Assembly (NCBI RefSeq): GCF_040932005.1
Contig: NZ_CP162414.1
Span: forward strand, 2,693,501 to 2,757,500
Source: Aestuariibius sp. HNIBRBA575
GTDB taxonomy: Bacteria; Pseudomonadota; Alphaproteobacteria; Rhodobacterales; Rhodobacteraceae
Length of the DNA stretch: 64,000 nt
Direction of reading: 5' to 3'
The translations under genes and the position numbers were made by a program. This document shows positions 35,354 through 45,819 of this stretch, piece after piece (the first letter of the stretch is position 1; each line of letters opens with the position of its first letter). The notes under the pieces were generated by a model that was not told where the DNA came from, made no database searches, and saw nothing but the letters and a program-made list of their open reading frames with translations.

Positions 35354-35467
35354 GAGGTTTCTCCCTATCAAATTCAATGTGGACTGATTTAACTCGAATC
35401 CATTACGTTGACAATTTGTCAGCGTTATATCCATAAAGCAACAACAAATTGATTCTAGGAGGCGGAT
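35354..35467. promoter_or_regulatory. Divergent TRAP/oxoprolinase promoter with small palindrome
   Basis: 114 AT-rich bases. TGACA-ATT-TGTCA at 35409-35421 is a 5-base-arm inverted repeat. TTGACA with TTATAT about 17 bases on (35408-35430) also makes a reasonable plus-strand promoter, so the palindrome would cover the -35 region. Confidence 0.45.
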
Positions 35468-38400
35468 GTGGACAACGTGCAAACAGGAAAATGGCAGTTT
35501 TGGGTCGATCGTGGCGGTACGTTTACAGATATCGTCGCACGTATGCCCAACGGGGCGCTAAAGACGCATAAACTTTTGTCTGAAAATCCAGAAGTTTACC
35601 CCGATGCGGCGGTCCATGGAATCAAGTCATTGCTTGGCCAAGATGCTAACACCGAAATCACACCCGGCCAAATCGCAGCGGTCAAAATGGGCACAACGGT
35701 TGCGACCAATGCTCTGCTGGAACGCAAAGGTGAACGCACAATTTTGCTGATAACCAAAGGTCTGCGGGACCTGCTACGTATCGGTTATCAGAATCGGCCG
35801 GACCTGTTTGCGCTGAATATTCAACTGCCCGAACTGTTATACGAAGAGGTGATCGAGATCGATGAACGTGTTGCAGCGGACGGCACAATCATCCAAGCGC
35901 TGGACACAACAAAGGCCCGAACCGCATTGTCACAGGCCTATGGCAAAGGGTTCCGTTCGGTCGCCATCGCATTGATGCACGGCTACAAATACACCGATCA
36001 TGAAAAACGATTGGGCGACATGGCGCGCCAAACCGGCTTTCAGCAAATATCCTTGAGCCACGAAGCCAGCCCCCTGATCAAACTGGTGTCGCGCGGAGAC
36101 ACGGCGGTTGTCGACGCCTATCTTTCTCCGATTTTGCGCCGATATATTGACCAGGTCGCATCTGCGCTGAACGCCGGAAACGGCGGCTGCGACAGTCTGA
36201 TGTTCATGCAGTCAAATGGCGGGCTAACGGATGCGGGACGTTTTCAGGGCAAAGACGCGATTCTATCGGGACCTGCGGGCGGCGTTGTTGGCATGGTGCG
36301 CACCGCGGCGGATCTGGGATTTGATCGCTTAATCGGCTTTGATATGGGCGGCACATCCACAGATGTTTGCCATTACGCAGGCGAATACGAACGTTCCTTT
36401 GAAACCGAAGTCGCCGGGGTGCGGATGCGTGCCCCGATGATGTCGATCCACACGGTCGCTGCGGGTGGCGGGTCTATTCTGTCCTATCGCGATGGTCGCA
36501 TGCAGGTCGGCCCAGAAAGCGCGGGCGCAAATCCCGGCCCCGCCGCCTATCGACGTGGCGGGCCGTTGACGGTAACAGATTGCAACGTGCTGCTGGGCAA
36601 ATTGCAACCGGATCAGTTTCCATCGGTGTTTGGCCCCAATGCCGATCAACCGTTGGACATAAACGCCGTCAGAGAAAAGTTCGCAACGCTAAAGGCGGAC
36701 ATCGGCACGGACAAATCCGTCGAAGAAATCGCCGAAGGGTTCCTGCGCATCGCCGTTGAAAACATGGCCAACGCCATCAAACAGATCAGCGTGCAACGTG
36801 GCTATGACGTGACACAATACACGATGAACTGCTTTGGGGGTGCAGGTGGTCAGCATGCCTGTCTGGTGGCGGATACACTGGGAATGGAAAGCATTTTCAT
36901 TCATCCCTTTGCGGGCGTTTTATCGGCCTTTGGAATGGGGCTTGCGGATGTGCGGTCTATTCATGAACACCAGTTCGCTGGGTCAATTGACGACATTACC
37001 CGCGCTCAAACGGCGCTCGGTCGTTTGATCAATGCCGCCCAATCTGACGTGCGCGCCCAAGGGATCGCAGATGCAGATATCACCACCATTGTATCCGCAC
37101 ATATTCGCACCGACGGTGCGCATCAAACCCTGGACGTTCCTTTTGGCACCCCCAAAGAAATGACCGACAGCTTTAATGCGGCCCATAAAACCCGGTTTGG
37201 ATTTGTGCCCCATTCGGCGGAATTGATCATTGATTTGCTCACCGCAGAGGCCATCGGGTCAACGGGCGAAGAGGTAACCCTGCCCGACACGGTGCATATA
37301 GACGAAACCACCCAAACCGCGCAGATGTTTTCAGACGGTGGCTGGACAGAGGTGCCATTGGTCAATCGCGCCAGTCTGGCAAACGGTGAAACGGTGACGG
37401 GCCCTGCGATTTTGACCGAACCCACCGGCACCAACATCATCGAAGATGGCTGGCAGGCCGAATGCGCGGCGGGGGGCAATCTGGTGCTGCGGCGCATCGT
37501 GCCTCTTGCACGAACCGAAGCGATCGGAACATCCGTTGATCCGGTCATGCTAGAGGTGTTTAACAACCTATATATGTCCATCGCCGAGCAAATGGGCGCC
37601 ACTTTGGCCAACACGGCCTATTCGGTGAACATCAAGGAACGGCTCGACTTTTCTTGTGCCATTTTTGACCAAAACGGCGATCTGGTGGCCAATGCGCCGC
37701 ACGTTCCGGTCCATCTTGGATCAATGTCGGGCAGCGTTCGGTCGATCCTAAGCGCAAATGCAGGCAACATTCGCCCCGGTGACGTGTTCATGATGAACAA
37801 CCCGTTTAATGGTGGCACCCATTTGCCTGATGTCACCGTGATCACGCCCGTTTTTGATGATGCTCAGGAAAACATCATCTACACCGTCGCGTCACGCGGG
37901 CATCATGCAGATATTGGCGGAACGACGCCCGGCTCTGCGCCCCCCGACAGCCGCCACATAGAAGAAGAAGGCGTGCTGATCGACAATTTCCTATTGGTCA
38001 AAGAAGGCGATCTGCAGGAACAGCAAACCCGTGATCTGTTGTCGTCGGCCAAATACCCCTGCCGCAATGTCGATCAAAACATGGCGGATCTCTCGGCCCA
38101 AATCGCCGCCAACGCAACCGGCGCGCGTGAGTTGCAAAAAATCACCCGTCAATTCGGATTAGAAACGGTGCAAGCCTATATGGGTCACGTTCAGGACAAC
38201 GCCGAAGAAAGCGTGCGTCGGGTTCTGGATGTCCTCCATGATTGCCAGTTTACCTATCCGTTGGACAGCGGCGCGCAGATCAAGGTGCAGATAACCGTCG
38301 ACAAGGCGACCCGTTCCGCCAAAATCGACTTTACCGGGACCTCTGATCAGGACGACCTGAACTATAATGCGCCCCTTTCGATTTGCCGCGCTGTTGTGCT

Positions 38401-39070
38401 TTATGTGTTTCGCACATTGGTAGGGTCAAACATCCCCATGAACGAAGGCTGTATGAAACCCCTGCACCTGACCGTTCCGCAGGGATCAATGATCAACCCC
38501 GATGCACCCGCTGCGGTCATTTCAGGGAATACCGAGGTGTCACAGGCCATTGCAGATACGCTGTATGGTGCGCTGGGTGTCATTGCGGGCAGTCAGGGGA
38601 CGATGAACAATTTTGTTTATGGCAACGACACTTACCAAAACTACGAAACCATCTGTGGCGGGACCGGCGCGGGGGATGGATTTAACGGAGCCAGCGCCGT
38701 TCACAGCCACATGACCAATACCCGCATGACCGATCCCGAAGTGTTGGAAACCCGGTTTCCCGTGCGCATAGAAGAATTTTCCATTCGGCGCGGCTCTGGC
38801 GGGGCTGGGGCCTATCGCGGGGGGGATGGGATTGTGCGCAAGTTGCGTTTCAATGAACCAATGACGGTGACAACCCTGACATCGCATCGTCAGACCGCGC
38901 CCCATGGCACCGCAGGTGGAATGGCGGGCGCAACCGGTGAAAACGCGGTTGTGCGGCTGGATGGACATGTTGAACACATGAAAGGAAACGATGTCGCCCA
39001 CATGAATGCAGGTGATGTGTTTGTGCTGAAATCCCCGGGTGGCGGCGGATATGGAACGGTTAAATCATAG
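35468..39070 (+). CDS. Fused HyuA-HyuB hydantoinase/5-oxoprolinase family enzyme
   Basis: 1200 residues, near the length of single-chain 5-oxoprolinases. The first 690 residues are the HyuA part ([28 protein letters not shown], a kinase-like ATP fold). The rest is the HyuB part ([50 protein letters not shown]). Such enzymes open cyclic amides with ATP, giving for example L-glutamate from 5-oxoproline. A GTG start with AGGAGG eight bases upstream. It is divergent from a TRAP transporter that probably imports the substrate. Confidence 0.9.
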   Translation: MDNVQTGKWQFWVDRGGTFTDIVARMPNGALKTHKLLSENPEVYPDAAVHGIKSLLGQDANTEITPGQIAAVKMGTTVATNALLERKGERTILLITKGLRDLLRIGYQNRPDLFALNIQLPELLYEEVIEIDERVAADGTIIQALDTTKARTALSQAYGKGFRSVAIALMHGYKYTDHEKRLGDMARQTGFQQISLSHEASPLIKLVSRGDTAVVDAYLSPILRRYIDQVASALNAGNGGCDSLMFMQSNGGLTDAGRFQGKDAILSGPAGGVVGMVRTAADLGFDRLIGFDMGGTSTDVCHYAGEYERSFETEVAGVRMRAPMMSIHTVAAGGGSILSYRDGRMQVGPESAGANPGPAAYRRGGPLTVTDCNVLLGKLQPDQFPSVFGPNADQPLDINAVREKFATLKADIGTDKSVEEIAEGFLRIAVENMANAIKQISVQRGYDVTQYTMNCFGGAGGQHACLVADTLGMESIFIHPFAGVLSAFGMGLADVRSIHEHQFAGSIDDITRAQTALGRLINAAQSDVRAQGIADADITTIVSAHIRTDGAHQTLDVPFGTPKEMTDSFNAAHKTRFGFVPHSAELIIDLLTAEAIGSTGEEVTLPDTVHIDETTQTAQMFSDGGWTEVPLVNRASLANGETVTGPAILTEPTGTNIIEDGWQAECAAGGNLVLRRIVPLARTEAIGTSVDPVMLEVFNNLYMSIAEQMGATLANTAYSVNIKERLDFSCAIFDQNGDLVANAPHVPVHLGSMSGSVRSILSANAGNIRPGDVFMMNNPFNGGTHLPDVTVITPVFDDAQENIIYTVASRGHHADIGGTTPGSAPPDSRHIEEEGVLIDNFLLVKEGDLQEQQTRDLLSSAKYPCRNVDQNMADLSAQIAANATGARELQKITRQFGLETVQAYMGHVQDNAEESVRRVLDVLHDCQFTYPLDSGAQIKVQITVDKATRSAKIDFTGTSDQDDLNYNAPLSICRAVVLYVFRTLVGSNIPMNEGCMKPLHLTVPQGSMINPDAPAAVISGNTEVSQAIADTLYGALGVIAGSQGTMNNFVYGNDTYQNYETICGGTGAGDGFNGASAVHSHMTNTRMTDPEVLETRFPVRIEEFSIRRGSGGAGAYRGGDGIVRKLRFNEPMTVTTLTSHRQTAPHGTAGGMAGATGENAVVRLDGHVEHMKGNDVAHMNAGDVFVLKSPGGGGYGTVKS

Positions 39071-39141
39071 CCATACATATCTGACCCTCGGCGCGTGCGC
39101 GACCTGACAGGCCCGCCTTTGGTCGCAACACATCACTTTGT

Positions 39142-39162
39142 TGCCCCCCTGACTGGGGGGCA
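39142..39162. terminator. GC-rich hairpin between convergent genes
   Basis: Perfect TGCCCCCC/GGGGGGCA arms with a 5-base loop but no T-run. It lies between the oxoprolinase gene end and the convergent amine-oxidase gene end, so it may stop or stabilise transcripts. Confidence 0.45.
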
Positions 39163-39171
39163 CATCCCCCC

Positions 39172-40245
39172 TTAGGGCGCTGCTGCTGGCTGAACCAACA
39201 GATTGGCCGTCTGTTCGGCAGCTTCCAATGCGCCTTCTAGGTAGCCCCCAAAACCAGCGGCTGTTTCTGTCGAAGACAAATGTAACGCCCCTTCCCACAG
39301 GTTTCTCAAACTGGCCGGCAATCCATAGCTGGGATGGCTGCGCAATGCCGCCCGATCCGCCGGTCTGGCAATCATAGGCAGCGTCGCCCAATCCTGAAGC
39401 ACCACATCAAGCGGCGACTTCAGATCATTTCCAAACAACGCAACCAGTTGATCGACTGCCATTTGCATCACATCGCTTTTGCGCGTTTCGCGAATATCAG
39501 CGGGCACGCCCACAAACCCAAACAGCGCATAAGGCCCACCCGACACCAAGGACGCATCGTGGATTTCCACCATCGGGCCGTGCTGGCTCATGGCGTCGCC
39601 CGACAATCCGGCATTCCGCCAATAGGGTTTGTCATAGGTTGCGATGATTTTGGCCTGCCCTGCCATCCAGGTTGGGATATCCTGCATCCTGCGCATTTGG
39701 GCACTGCTCAGCGGCGGGTCAAACGCAATGGTTTGGGCAACAACGCGGGGCGGTATCGCCAGCACAACCTTGCTAGCCCGAAGGGTTCTGCCATCTGACA
39801 GCGTCGCCAAAACGCCGTCTTGGGTCTGTACCAAAGTTGTCAGCCCCGCCCCAACGATCAATGCATCCGCCGTCAGGGATTGGGCCAGTGCGCGGGTCAG
39901 CATCTCCATCCCCCCGGCGACACGATAGGACCCCTGCATCGACGCAAAGCCGCGCCCGCGTTGCACCGCCCCCGTCTGATCCTGAAAAACCAGATCACCG
40001 GCGGCATATTGTTCAAAAACCTGTATCCCAAACCGTTTGACCAATGCGGCCATCCGCGGCTGCCCCGGCCAGAACCATGCAGGCCCCAGATCAAAGGAAC
40101 CACCAGACAGTTCAGCCGTCAGGATGCGCCCGCCCAGCCGATCCTGCATTTCAATCAACCGATAATCTGATCCGGATTGGTGCAATTGCGATGCCAAAGA
40201 TAGCCCAGCCAGCCCGCCACCAACAACGAGGATATCCGTTTCCAT
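39172..40245 (-). CDS. FAD-dependent amine oxidase-like protein
   Basis: 357 residues. The dinucleotide fold VVGGGLAGLSLASQL at the start and the RLGGRI motif place it among flavin monoamine oxidases. The family is usually 420-500 residues, so this is a compact member. The C-terminal ATG-type motif lies in WEGALHLSSTETAAGFGGYLEGAL, which is conserved for FAD contact. The start overlaps the SDR stop as TGATG. Substrate unknown. Confidence 0.88.
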   Translation of the reverse strand: METDILVVGGGLAGLSLASQLHQSGSDYRLIEMQDRLGGRILTAELSGGSFDLGPAWFWPGQPRMAALVKRFGIQVFEQYAAGDLVFQDQTGAVQRGRGFASMQGSYRVAGGMEMLTRALAQSLTADALIVGAGLTTLVQTQDGVLATLSDGRTLRASKVVLAIPPRVVAQTIAFDPPLSSAQMRRMQDIPTWMAGQAKIIATYDKPYWRNAGLSGDAMSQHGPMVEIHDASLVSGGPYALFGFVGVPADIRETRKSDVMQMAVDQLVALFGNDLKSPLDVVLQDWATLPMIARPADRAALRSHPSYGLPASLRNLWEGALHLSSTETAAGFGGYLEGALEAAEQTANLLVQPAAAP

Positions 40246-40922
40246 CAAAACGCCTCGCCCATGGGTCTGATGTCTAATTCATGCGTCCAAGTCGAAACCG
40301 GTTGTGCGGCCAATGCCAAATAGGTTTGGGCAATATCATCCGGCGCCATCATCCGGGACGGGTCCATCGCCACCAATGCGCGGCTGGCCTGAGTGTCGAC
40401 AATGCCATCTAGAATGACATGCGCCACATGCACGCCTTTGGGGCCATATTCCCGTGCAAGCGATTGGGTCAACGCCCGCAGCCCCGCTTTGGCAGTGGCA
40501 AAGGCCGCAAAGTTTTTGCCCCCCCGCAGACTGGCCGTTGCGCCAGAGACAATAAATGTCCCCCCACCTGCCGCCGCCATGCTGGGCAACACCGTTCGCG
40601 CCAAATTCACCGCCGAAATCACCATGGACCGCCAGGTTTCCTCAAATTCGGCATTCGACGTGTTTTCAAACTCTGAAATCACCAACTTGGCCGCGTTATG
40701 CACAACCAGCTGCGGCGCGCCATGGGCCGCGATCAGATCAAGTATCTGCTGTTCGGTTTGGGGCGCGTCGGTCAAATCAACCCTCAGCGTATTCGGCCCT
40801 GCCCCCTTTGGCAGGGACCGGTTCAGCCCATAGGCGTTATAGCCGCTTTGATCAAAACTGTGCAGCAATGCCTGCCCCAAACCGGCACCAGCACCCGCAA
40901 CAATCGCAAGGGGACGGGACAT
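40245..40922 (-). CDS. Short-chain dehydrogenase/reductase with Phe at the catalytic Tyr position
   Basis: 225 residues. The nucleotide motif GAGAGLG at the start, HNAA in the middle and the serine-containing VSGATASLRGG are SDR features. The active site normally reads Y-x-x-x-K; here it is F-A-T-A-K, so the usual tyrosine is replaced by phenylalanine. Some atypical SDRs share this. It may bind rather than oxidise, or use another acid. The start at 40922 follows the cupin stop by 2 bases. Confidence 0.85.
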   Translation of the reverse strand: MSRPLAIVAGAGAGLGQALLHSFDQSGYNAYGLNRSLPKGAGPNTLRVDLTDAPQTEQQILDLIAAHGAPQLVVHNAAKLVISEFENTSNAEFEETWRSMVISAVNLARTVLPSMAAAGGGTFIVSGATASLRGGKNFAAFATAKAGLRALTQSLAREYGPKGVHVAHVILDGIVDTQASRALVAMDPSRMMAPDDIAQTYLALAAQPVSTWTHELDIRPMGEAF

Positions 40923-40924
40923 GG

Positions 40925-41605
40925 TTAAACTCCTCCGTTTGGGGCTGTTTGCGGCAAGGCAAGATGGTCGGATTTGATCCAAAGCCGTGCGCCCTTTGGC
41001 CCTGATGTTGCGCTTAGCAGTGCGCCCGCAGGCAGGCGCAACCAGGAATTGGCCTCAAAAACTTCGCCACTTTCCTCAATGCTCCCTTCCAGAACCAATG
41101 CTTCAAACCCTTTGTGATCTGCATTCTGCACCGTCACCGACGGGTCCCAGATTTCGATACGCACGCATTCGCGCGCATCCTTGAACAATGGGATTTCACA
41201 AACCCCATCTGCAACCGGCTGGGGCGTTTGGGCATGTGTGTCGATAACCATCTGGTTGCGATCCTCGGGATCAAACTGCCAGAGTTTCACAAATATGATC
41301 GCCCCATCCGCCGCGCTTGGCGTGTGCGACGTGGTCGGCGGATTGCGCACGTATGTGCCCGCTGGGAAATCACCATGTTCATCCTGAAACACCCCCTCCA
41401 ACACCAAAAACTCTTCTCCGCCGGTATGGGTATGTGCCGAAAACGCACTGCCAGGTTCATAGCGCACAATTGACGTGGCGCGTGCGACCTCTGCGCCGAT
41501 CCGGTCCAAAGGGCGGCGATCCACACCTTTCATCGGGGATGCGATCCATGGCTCTTGGTCGGAATGCACCGCAGCGCGCTGGTCGAAATTTGCGTTCTTG
41601 TCCAT
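40925..41605 (-). CDS. ChrR-like cupin protein, first gene of cupin-SDR-amine oxidase operon
   Basis: 226 residues with two cupin modules. The first has HTHTGGEEFLVLEG followed by PPTTSHTP, the histidine/glutamate metal site of ChrR-type cupins. The second is less conserved (GFEALVLEGSIEE). ChrR proteins are zinc-binding anti-sigma factors, but this one lacks the N-terminal anti-sigma domain, and no sigma factor gene is adjacent. It heads the three-gene operon. Confidence 0.82.
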   Translation of the reverse strand: MDKNANFDQRAAVHSDQEPWIASPMKGVDRRPLDRIGAEVARATSIVRYEPGSAFSAHTHTGGEEFLVLEGVFQDEHGDFPAGTYVRNPPTTSHTPSAADGAIIFVKLWQFDPEDRNQMVIDTHAQTPQPVADGVCEIPLFKDARECVRIEIWDPSVTVQNADHKGFEALVLEGSIEESGEVFEANSWLRLPAGALLSATSGPKGARLWIKSDHLALPQTAPNGGV

Positions 41606-41713
41606 GTCTTTGCCTTTTCGGGTCTGGATTGAAATCGGGCGAGTTGCGTAATCGCGGACATAATTCCTGAACGGCCGGGTTGATGAGGCTACGCTTGGAT
41701 CACCTCCACTTAC

Positions 41714-41727
41714 CTACCTACAGGTAG
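41714..41727. promoter_or_regulatory. Palindrome resembling a TetR-family operator
   Basis: CTACCT-AC-AGGTAG, a perfect 6-base-arm palindrome inside the run TTACCTACCTACAGGTAGA. ACCTACCTGTAGGT-like sites are typical for TetR repressors. It lies 109 bases before the cupin start and 108 bases before the exonuclease start. No TetR gene is in the window. Confidence 0.55.
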
Positions 41728-41834
41728 ACTGAAAGATAGGAACCGCGCCCTACCCTGTCAACGCCCCCCCAACATATTTCCTCAACCCGGTTTTCCGCTT
41801 TGCCTCTTGGGTAGAAAGTGGGACACTCTCGTTT

Positions 41835-42452
41835 ATGAACGAAGTTGCGCTCTACTCACTTCCATCTTGTTTTGGCCAAACCGACCCGTTGCCCACCAAC
41901 CTAAGGTTCATCGCCTTGGACGTGGAAACCGCAGCCTATGATGTGGCAAGCATCTGCCAAATTGGTCTGGCTTTTGTTGGATTTGACGGCGCAATTACCA
42001 CCCACAGCGCCTATATTGACCCGCAAATGCCCTTTGCGGCGGGCAACACCCGGTTGCATGGGATCAGCGCCACAACCGTGCAAAACGCCCCTAGTTTTGC
42101 TGACATACTGCCCGATCTTCGCCCCGTCCTAGAGGCCATTCCGCTGGTGCAGCACAGCCGCTTTGATGAAAAAGCGTTTGATGCCGCCTGTCGGCAGGCA
42201 GATTTACCGATTTTGAAATCGCGCTGGTCGGATAGCGTTGCGATCGCCCGTCAGGCCTGGCCCGAATTGAAAGGTAATGGCGGTCATGGATTGGCCAATC
42301 TCAAACAGGTTCTGAACCTGCAATTCAAACACCACGACGCCGGAGAAGACGCCCGCGCCGCCGCCCAAGTTGTGCTAAAGGCAGAGGCGGCTATGGGGCG
42401 CAAAATCCATTGGTTAAACGCCGCGCAGCAGCTGGCGTTTAACTTTGGCTGA
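41835..42452 (+). CDS. DEDDh 3'-5' exonuclease (DnaQ-like)
   Basis: 205 residues. Exonuclease motifs are IALDVETAAYD (Asp and Glu), HSRFDEKAF (Asp), and HHDAGEDARAAA (His and Asp). It resembles the exonuclease domain of DNA polymerase III epsilon but lacks the polymerase-binding tail. Likely a stand-alone DNA or RNA exonuclease. The first 20 residues precede the fold. Confidence 0.85.
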   Translation: MNEVALYSLPSCFGQTDPLPTNLRFIALDVETAAYDVASICQIGLAFVGFDGAITTHSAYIDPQMPFAAGNTRLHGISATTVQNAPSFADILPDLRPVLEAIPLVQHSRFDEKAFDAACRQADLPILKSRWSDSVAIARQAWPELKGNGGHGLANLKQVLNLQFKHHDAGEDARAAAQVVLKAEAAMGRKIHWLNAAQQLAFNFG

Positions 42453-42457
42453 TTGGA

Positions 42458-42925
42458 TCACAACCCCAGATCAGACAAACCGGGGTGATCATCCGGACGC
42501 CGCCCCAATGGCCAGTGAAACAGGCGGTCTTTTTCGTCAATGGGCAGATCATTGATGCTGGCATGGCGGTTTTGCATCAGACCGTTTTCGGCAAATTCCC
42601 AGTTTTCATTGCCATAAGAGCGAAACCAATTGCCGCTATCATCCCGCCATTCATAGGCATAGCGCACGGCAATTCTGTTTTCGGTAAAGGCCCATAATTC
42701 CTTGATCAGCCGGTATTCATTTTCCCGGATCCACTTGCTGGTCAAAAACGCCTCTGCTTCGTTGCGATTGGTGGCAAACAGCGCGCGGTTGCGCCATTTT
42801 GTATCCAGCGAATAGGCCGTCGCGACTTTGGCGGCGTCCCGGCTGTTCCAGCCATCTTCGGCCAATCGAATCTTTTGTATCGCGGTTTCACGACTAAACG
42901 GGGGCAAAGGCGGGCGCGTTTCCAT
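42458..42925 (-). CDS. DUF1348 / NTF2-like family protein
   Basis: 155 residues. The pattern [33 protein letters not shown] and [12 protein letters not shown] is that of DUF1348, a small NTF2-like fold. The family is widespread and has no fixed function. It lies 20 bases downstream of the large oxidoreductase gene on the same strand and is probably co-transcribed with it. Confidence 0.85.
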   Translation of the reverse strand: METRPPLPPFSRETAIQKIRLAEDGWNSRDAAKVATAYSLDTKWRNRALFATNRNEAEAFLTSKWIRENEYRLIKELWAFTENRIAVRYAYEWRDDSGNWFRSYGNENWEFAENGLMQNRHASINDLPIDEKDRLFHWPLGRRPDDHPGLSDLGL

Positions 42926-42945
42926 AGGATGTCCTTTCGATGGGA

Positions 42946-45009
42946 TTACAGGTCTAAAATTAGTTCTTGGGTGTTTTCAGCCGGAACAGCACAGCAGATC
43001 AGAACCTCGTCCGGGGCGTGATCCGCCGTCACCGGTATGCGATACGCCACCTCGCCGGACAGTTTTTTGGTCGCGCAGCTGCCACAGCTGCCGCTGCGAC
43101 AGGAAAACGCCGGCGCCAGCCCATGTGCCTCTGCAGTTTCAAGGATCGTCGCATCGCCTTTGACCCAATGATGCTCAAAGCCAGACCGTTCGAATTTGAT
43201 TGTGCTCAGCTCTGCTTGGGCAAGGATGGCGGGCGGATTTGCCGTGTCGTCGGGGTGGCGCACCAGTGATGCGGGTCCAAAGGCCTCAGCGAAAATCCGG
43301 GCATCCTGTGCGCCCAACGCGCGCAATGCATCATAGATCGCCTGCATAAACCGCGGTGGGCCGCAGAGGTAAAAGTCATAATCATCATAAGGCAAAGCGG
43401 CCTGTATCAACGGCGCGTCGATGAAACCGCTGGCGTGAAAATCGACACCTTGCTGTTCATCTTGGCTGGGTTTTTCAATGATGGAAAAATAGCGCAACTT
43501 GCCGTTTGATTGGGCCTCAGCCGCGCGAAAATCGTCAAAAAACGCGCGGTCTTTGGTGGTTTGGGCCGCATGAAGGATCGTTGTCGGACGCAAATGCCGT
43601 TTGCGAATGCCTTCGTTCAGCACATGCCGGGTCATCGACATCATCGGCGTAATCCCAACGCCACCTGCGATCAAGACGACGGGCCGCTGATCTAAGGCAT
43701 CCATGTAAAACGCGCCTTTTGGGGCCTTGGTTTCGATGACATCCCCCACCCGAACGGCATCATGCAGATAATTTGACATCGCGCCATTAGGTTCGCGCTT
43801 CACCGAAATACGATACCGCAGATCACCGGGGGCTGAGGACATCGAATAGGTCCGCGTAACGGGTTTGCCAGCCCCCAAATCGGCCCGCATCGTCAGAAAC
43901 TGCCCCGGTTCAAACGGCAAAAGCGGCGTGTCATCCACCGGTTCCAAGGTGAAGGATCGGATGACGTCGCTTTCGTCTTTGATCGCGGCGACACGCAAAG
44001 GGCGCCATGTATTTCGGTGCTGTTCGGCCTGTTGGCGGGCCTGCGACATGTCCCAGTTATCCGCCATCAAGGCATTTGGGGAATAGTCCCCAAATTGCGC
44101 CCGGAACGGCAGGGCATCATAGATGCGCAGACCGTGATCCAGATGAAACCGCCACCCACGTTCTGCGCCGTGAAAGGCCTGTACCTCTGGGTGATCGTCC
44201 CAAAGCATTTCAACACGCCCAGTCAACATCAAAACATCACCGGTTTCAAAATCCGGGAACATCAGTCCCGCCTTGGGATTCACCAGAAAATTCCCGATCG
44301 TGTTAAAGAAATTATTGCCCGAATAATCCGGGATGGTCAGCGTGTTGCCGTCGACTTTGACAAAACCGCTGCGGCCACCGCGATGCGAAACATCCACGCC
44401 TTCGGCCACCGGATTGCGATCAGGTTGAACGTAGCTGGACACAAAAAACGTGTTGCTGTTCGCAATGAAATCCCGGGCGGCGGCGTCAAGTTCTCTGAAT
44501 TTATCCGTGGCTTGCCGTTCGATTTGCGCAGCCGGCGCACGGACAAATCTAAGGGCGCGGGTTTGTATATATTGCGGGCAATTGCCAAAGGATTGCACCA
44601 CATCCAACTGCACGTTATCCGCCGTTTGGCTGGTGATCTGCGCGTTCATCCGGTTGCGGCGACGTGTGGCCAATTCGATCCCCAACAGCCCCACTGGCGC
44701 GCCTGCCGTCAAAGATGCGGCCAACGGATCATCCGGCAAGGGCTGTGCAGTGATCGACAATCGTTTGTTGGTGGGGGAGTCAATGAACCCCTTACCCCCG
44801 GTCAAAATCGAAGCCCAAGGCCAGCCGTGATCATCCACACTGCCCATGACAACAAAGGGCAATTGTTCAAAAAACGCTCGATGCTGATCCGGCATAAAGG
44901 GACGGATTGCGATTTTGCCAATGGGTTTCATCGCCTCCAGACGACCGGCACGGGCCTGAGCCTGCTGTTCGCCCAAATGAAACGATGGCGTGGAAACTGG
45001 ATCATTCAT
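42946..45009 (-). CDS. Three-module flavin/iron-sulfur oxidoreductase
   Basis: 687 residues with three modules. Residues 1-300 resemble pyridoxamine-phosphate-oxidase-like FMN proteins. Residues 330-570 form a ferredoxin-NADP reductase core ([12 protein letters not shown] for [16 protein letters not shown] for NAD(P)). The C terminus is a plant-type [2Fe-2S] ferredoxin with [13 protein letters not shown] and the fourth cysteine near CCAVP. This can pass electrons from NAD(P)H through FAD to the cluster and perhaps to the FMN domain. Substrate unknown; its divergent or upstream context is a glutathione transferase. Confidence 0.88.
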   Translation of the reverse strand: MNDPVSTPSFHLGEQQAQARAGRLEAMKPIGKIAIRPFMPDQHRAFFEQLPFVVMGSVDDHGWPWASILTGGKGFIDSPTNKRLSITAQPLPDDPLAASLTAGAPVGLLGIELATRRRNRMNAQITSQTADNVQLDVVQSFGNCPQYIQTRALRFVRAPAAQIERQATDKFRELDAAARDFIANSNTFFVSSYVQPDRNPVAEGVDVSHRGGRSGFVKVDGNTLTIPDYSGNNFFNTIGNFLVNPKAGLMFPDFETGDVLMLTGRVEMLWDDHPEVQAFHGAERGWRFHLDHGLRIYDALPFRAQFGDYSPNALMADNWDMSQARQQAEQHRNTWRPLRVAAIKDESDVIRSFTLEPVDDTPLLPFEPGQFLTMRADLGAGKPVTRTYSMSSAPGDLRYRISVKREPNGAMSNYLHDAVRVGDVIETKAPKGAFYMDALDQRPVVLIAGGVGITPMMSMTRHVLNEGIRKRHLRPTTILHAAQTTKDRAFFDDFRAAEAQSNGKLRYFSIIEKPSQDEQQGVDFHASGFIDAPLIQAALPYDDYDFYLCGPPRFMQAIYDALRALGAQDARIFAEAFGPASLVRHPDDTANPPAILAQAELSTIKFERSGFEHHWVKGDATILETAEAHGLAPAFSCRSGSCGSCATKKLSGEVAYRIPVTADHAPDEVLICCAVPAENTQELILDL

Positions 45010-45072
45010 GTCGCACCTCAGGGATTGGGTTGGCTTGGCCCAGATGGTCCGGGACCAAGCCTTGGATCTGGA

Positions 45073-45702
45073 TTATGCAGGCTCTGCCAGTAGACCGGCG
45101 GGCGTTGACGGCATGGCAACGAAGCCGTCTAACGCTTCGATATTGCTCAGCAAACGGCGCACATTTGGGTATGGGTCCAACGAAACGCCGCCTTCGGGAG
45201 CATGCGCTGTGTAGCTATAGATCGCCACATCCGCGATGGTCACCGTGTCCCCAACCAAGAAGTCGCGACCGTCCAGATGCGCGTCGAGTTTGGTCAAAAC
45301 TTTGGCCGCTGTGGCTTTGCAAAAATCTGGGTCAAATGGGGCGTTGAACACGGTGATCAATCGCGCTGCCGCTGGGCCAAACGCCAATTCACCCGCTGCC
45401 AATGTCAGAAATTTCTGCACTTGCGCTTCGCCGATGGGATCGCTGGGAATGTAGGTTGGGGCATATTTGCGGGCGAGATAAACCAAAATGGCATTGCTGT
45501 CGGAAATGACGGCGTCGCCATCTTCGATCACGGGCACCTGACCCACAGGATTGAGCGCTAGGAAACTGTCCTGTTTATGCGCGCCCCCAGCCAGGTCAAC
45601 ATTGACGACTTCGTGGTTGATCCCAGCCAGATTGGCAAACAGGACAACCCGGTGCGCATGACCAGATAGTGGAAAACTGTGGATACGAACGGCGTTAGAC
45701 AT
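45073..45702 (-). CDS. Glutathione S-transferase
   Basis: About 209 residues. The thioredoxin-like N-terminal domain has PLSGHAHRVVLF and the conserved cis-proline segment NPVGQVPVIEDGD followed by SDSNAILVYLA for glutathione binding. The helical C-terminal domain carries the DFLVGDTVTIADVAI N-capping motif. AAAGGA precedes the ATG at 45702; an ATG three codons earlier overlaps it. Divergent from a LysR gene 117 bases away. Confidence 0.92.
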   Translation of the reverse strand: MSNAVRIHSFPLSGHAHRVVLFANLAGINHEVVNVDLAGGAHKQDSFLALNPVGQVPVIEDGDAVISDSNAILVYLARKYAPTYIPSDPIGEAQVQKFLTLAAGELAFGPAAARLITVFNAPFDPDFCKATAAKVLTKLDAHLDGRDFLVGDTVTIADVAIYSYTAHAPEGGVSLDPYPNVRRLLSNIEALDGFVAMPSTPAGLLAEPA

Positions 45703-45819
45703 CTGTGTCATCCTTTTGTTTGAACCGGGCTTGGTCCCGGCGATGCACAGTGAATAGCTTGCGACGGTCAGGGCGATAATATACCTATGCGTTGAATGTT
45801 TATGAACATAGCGGCGACA

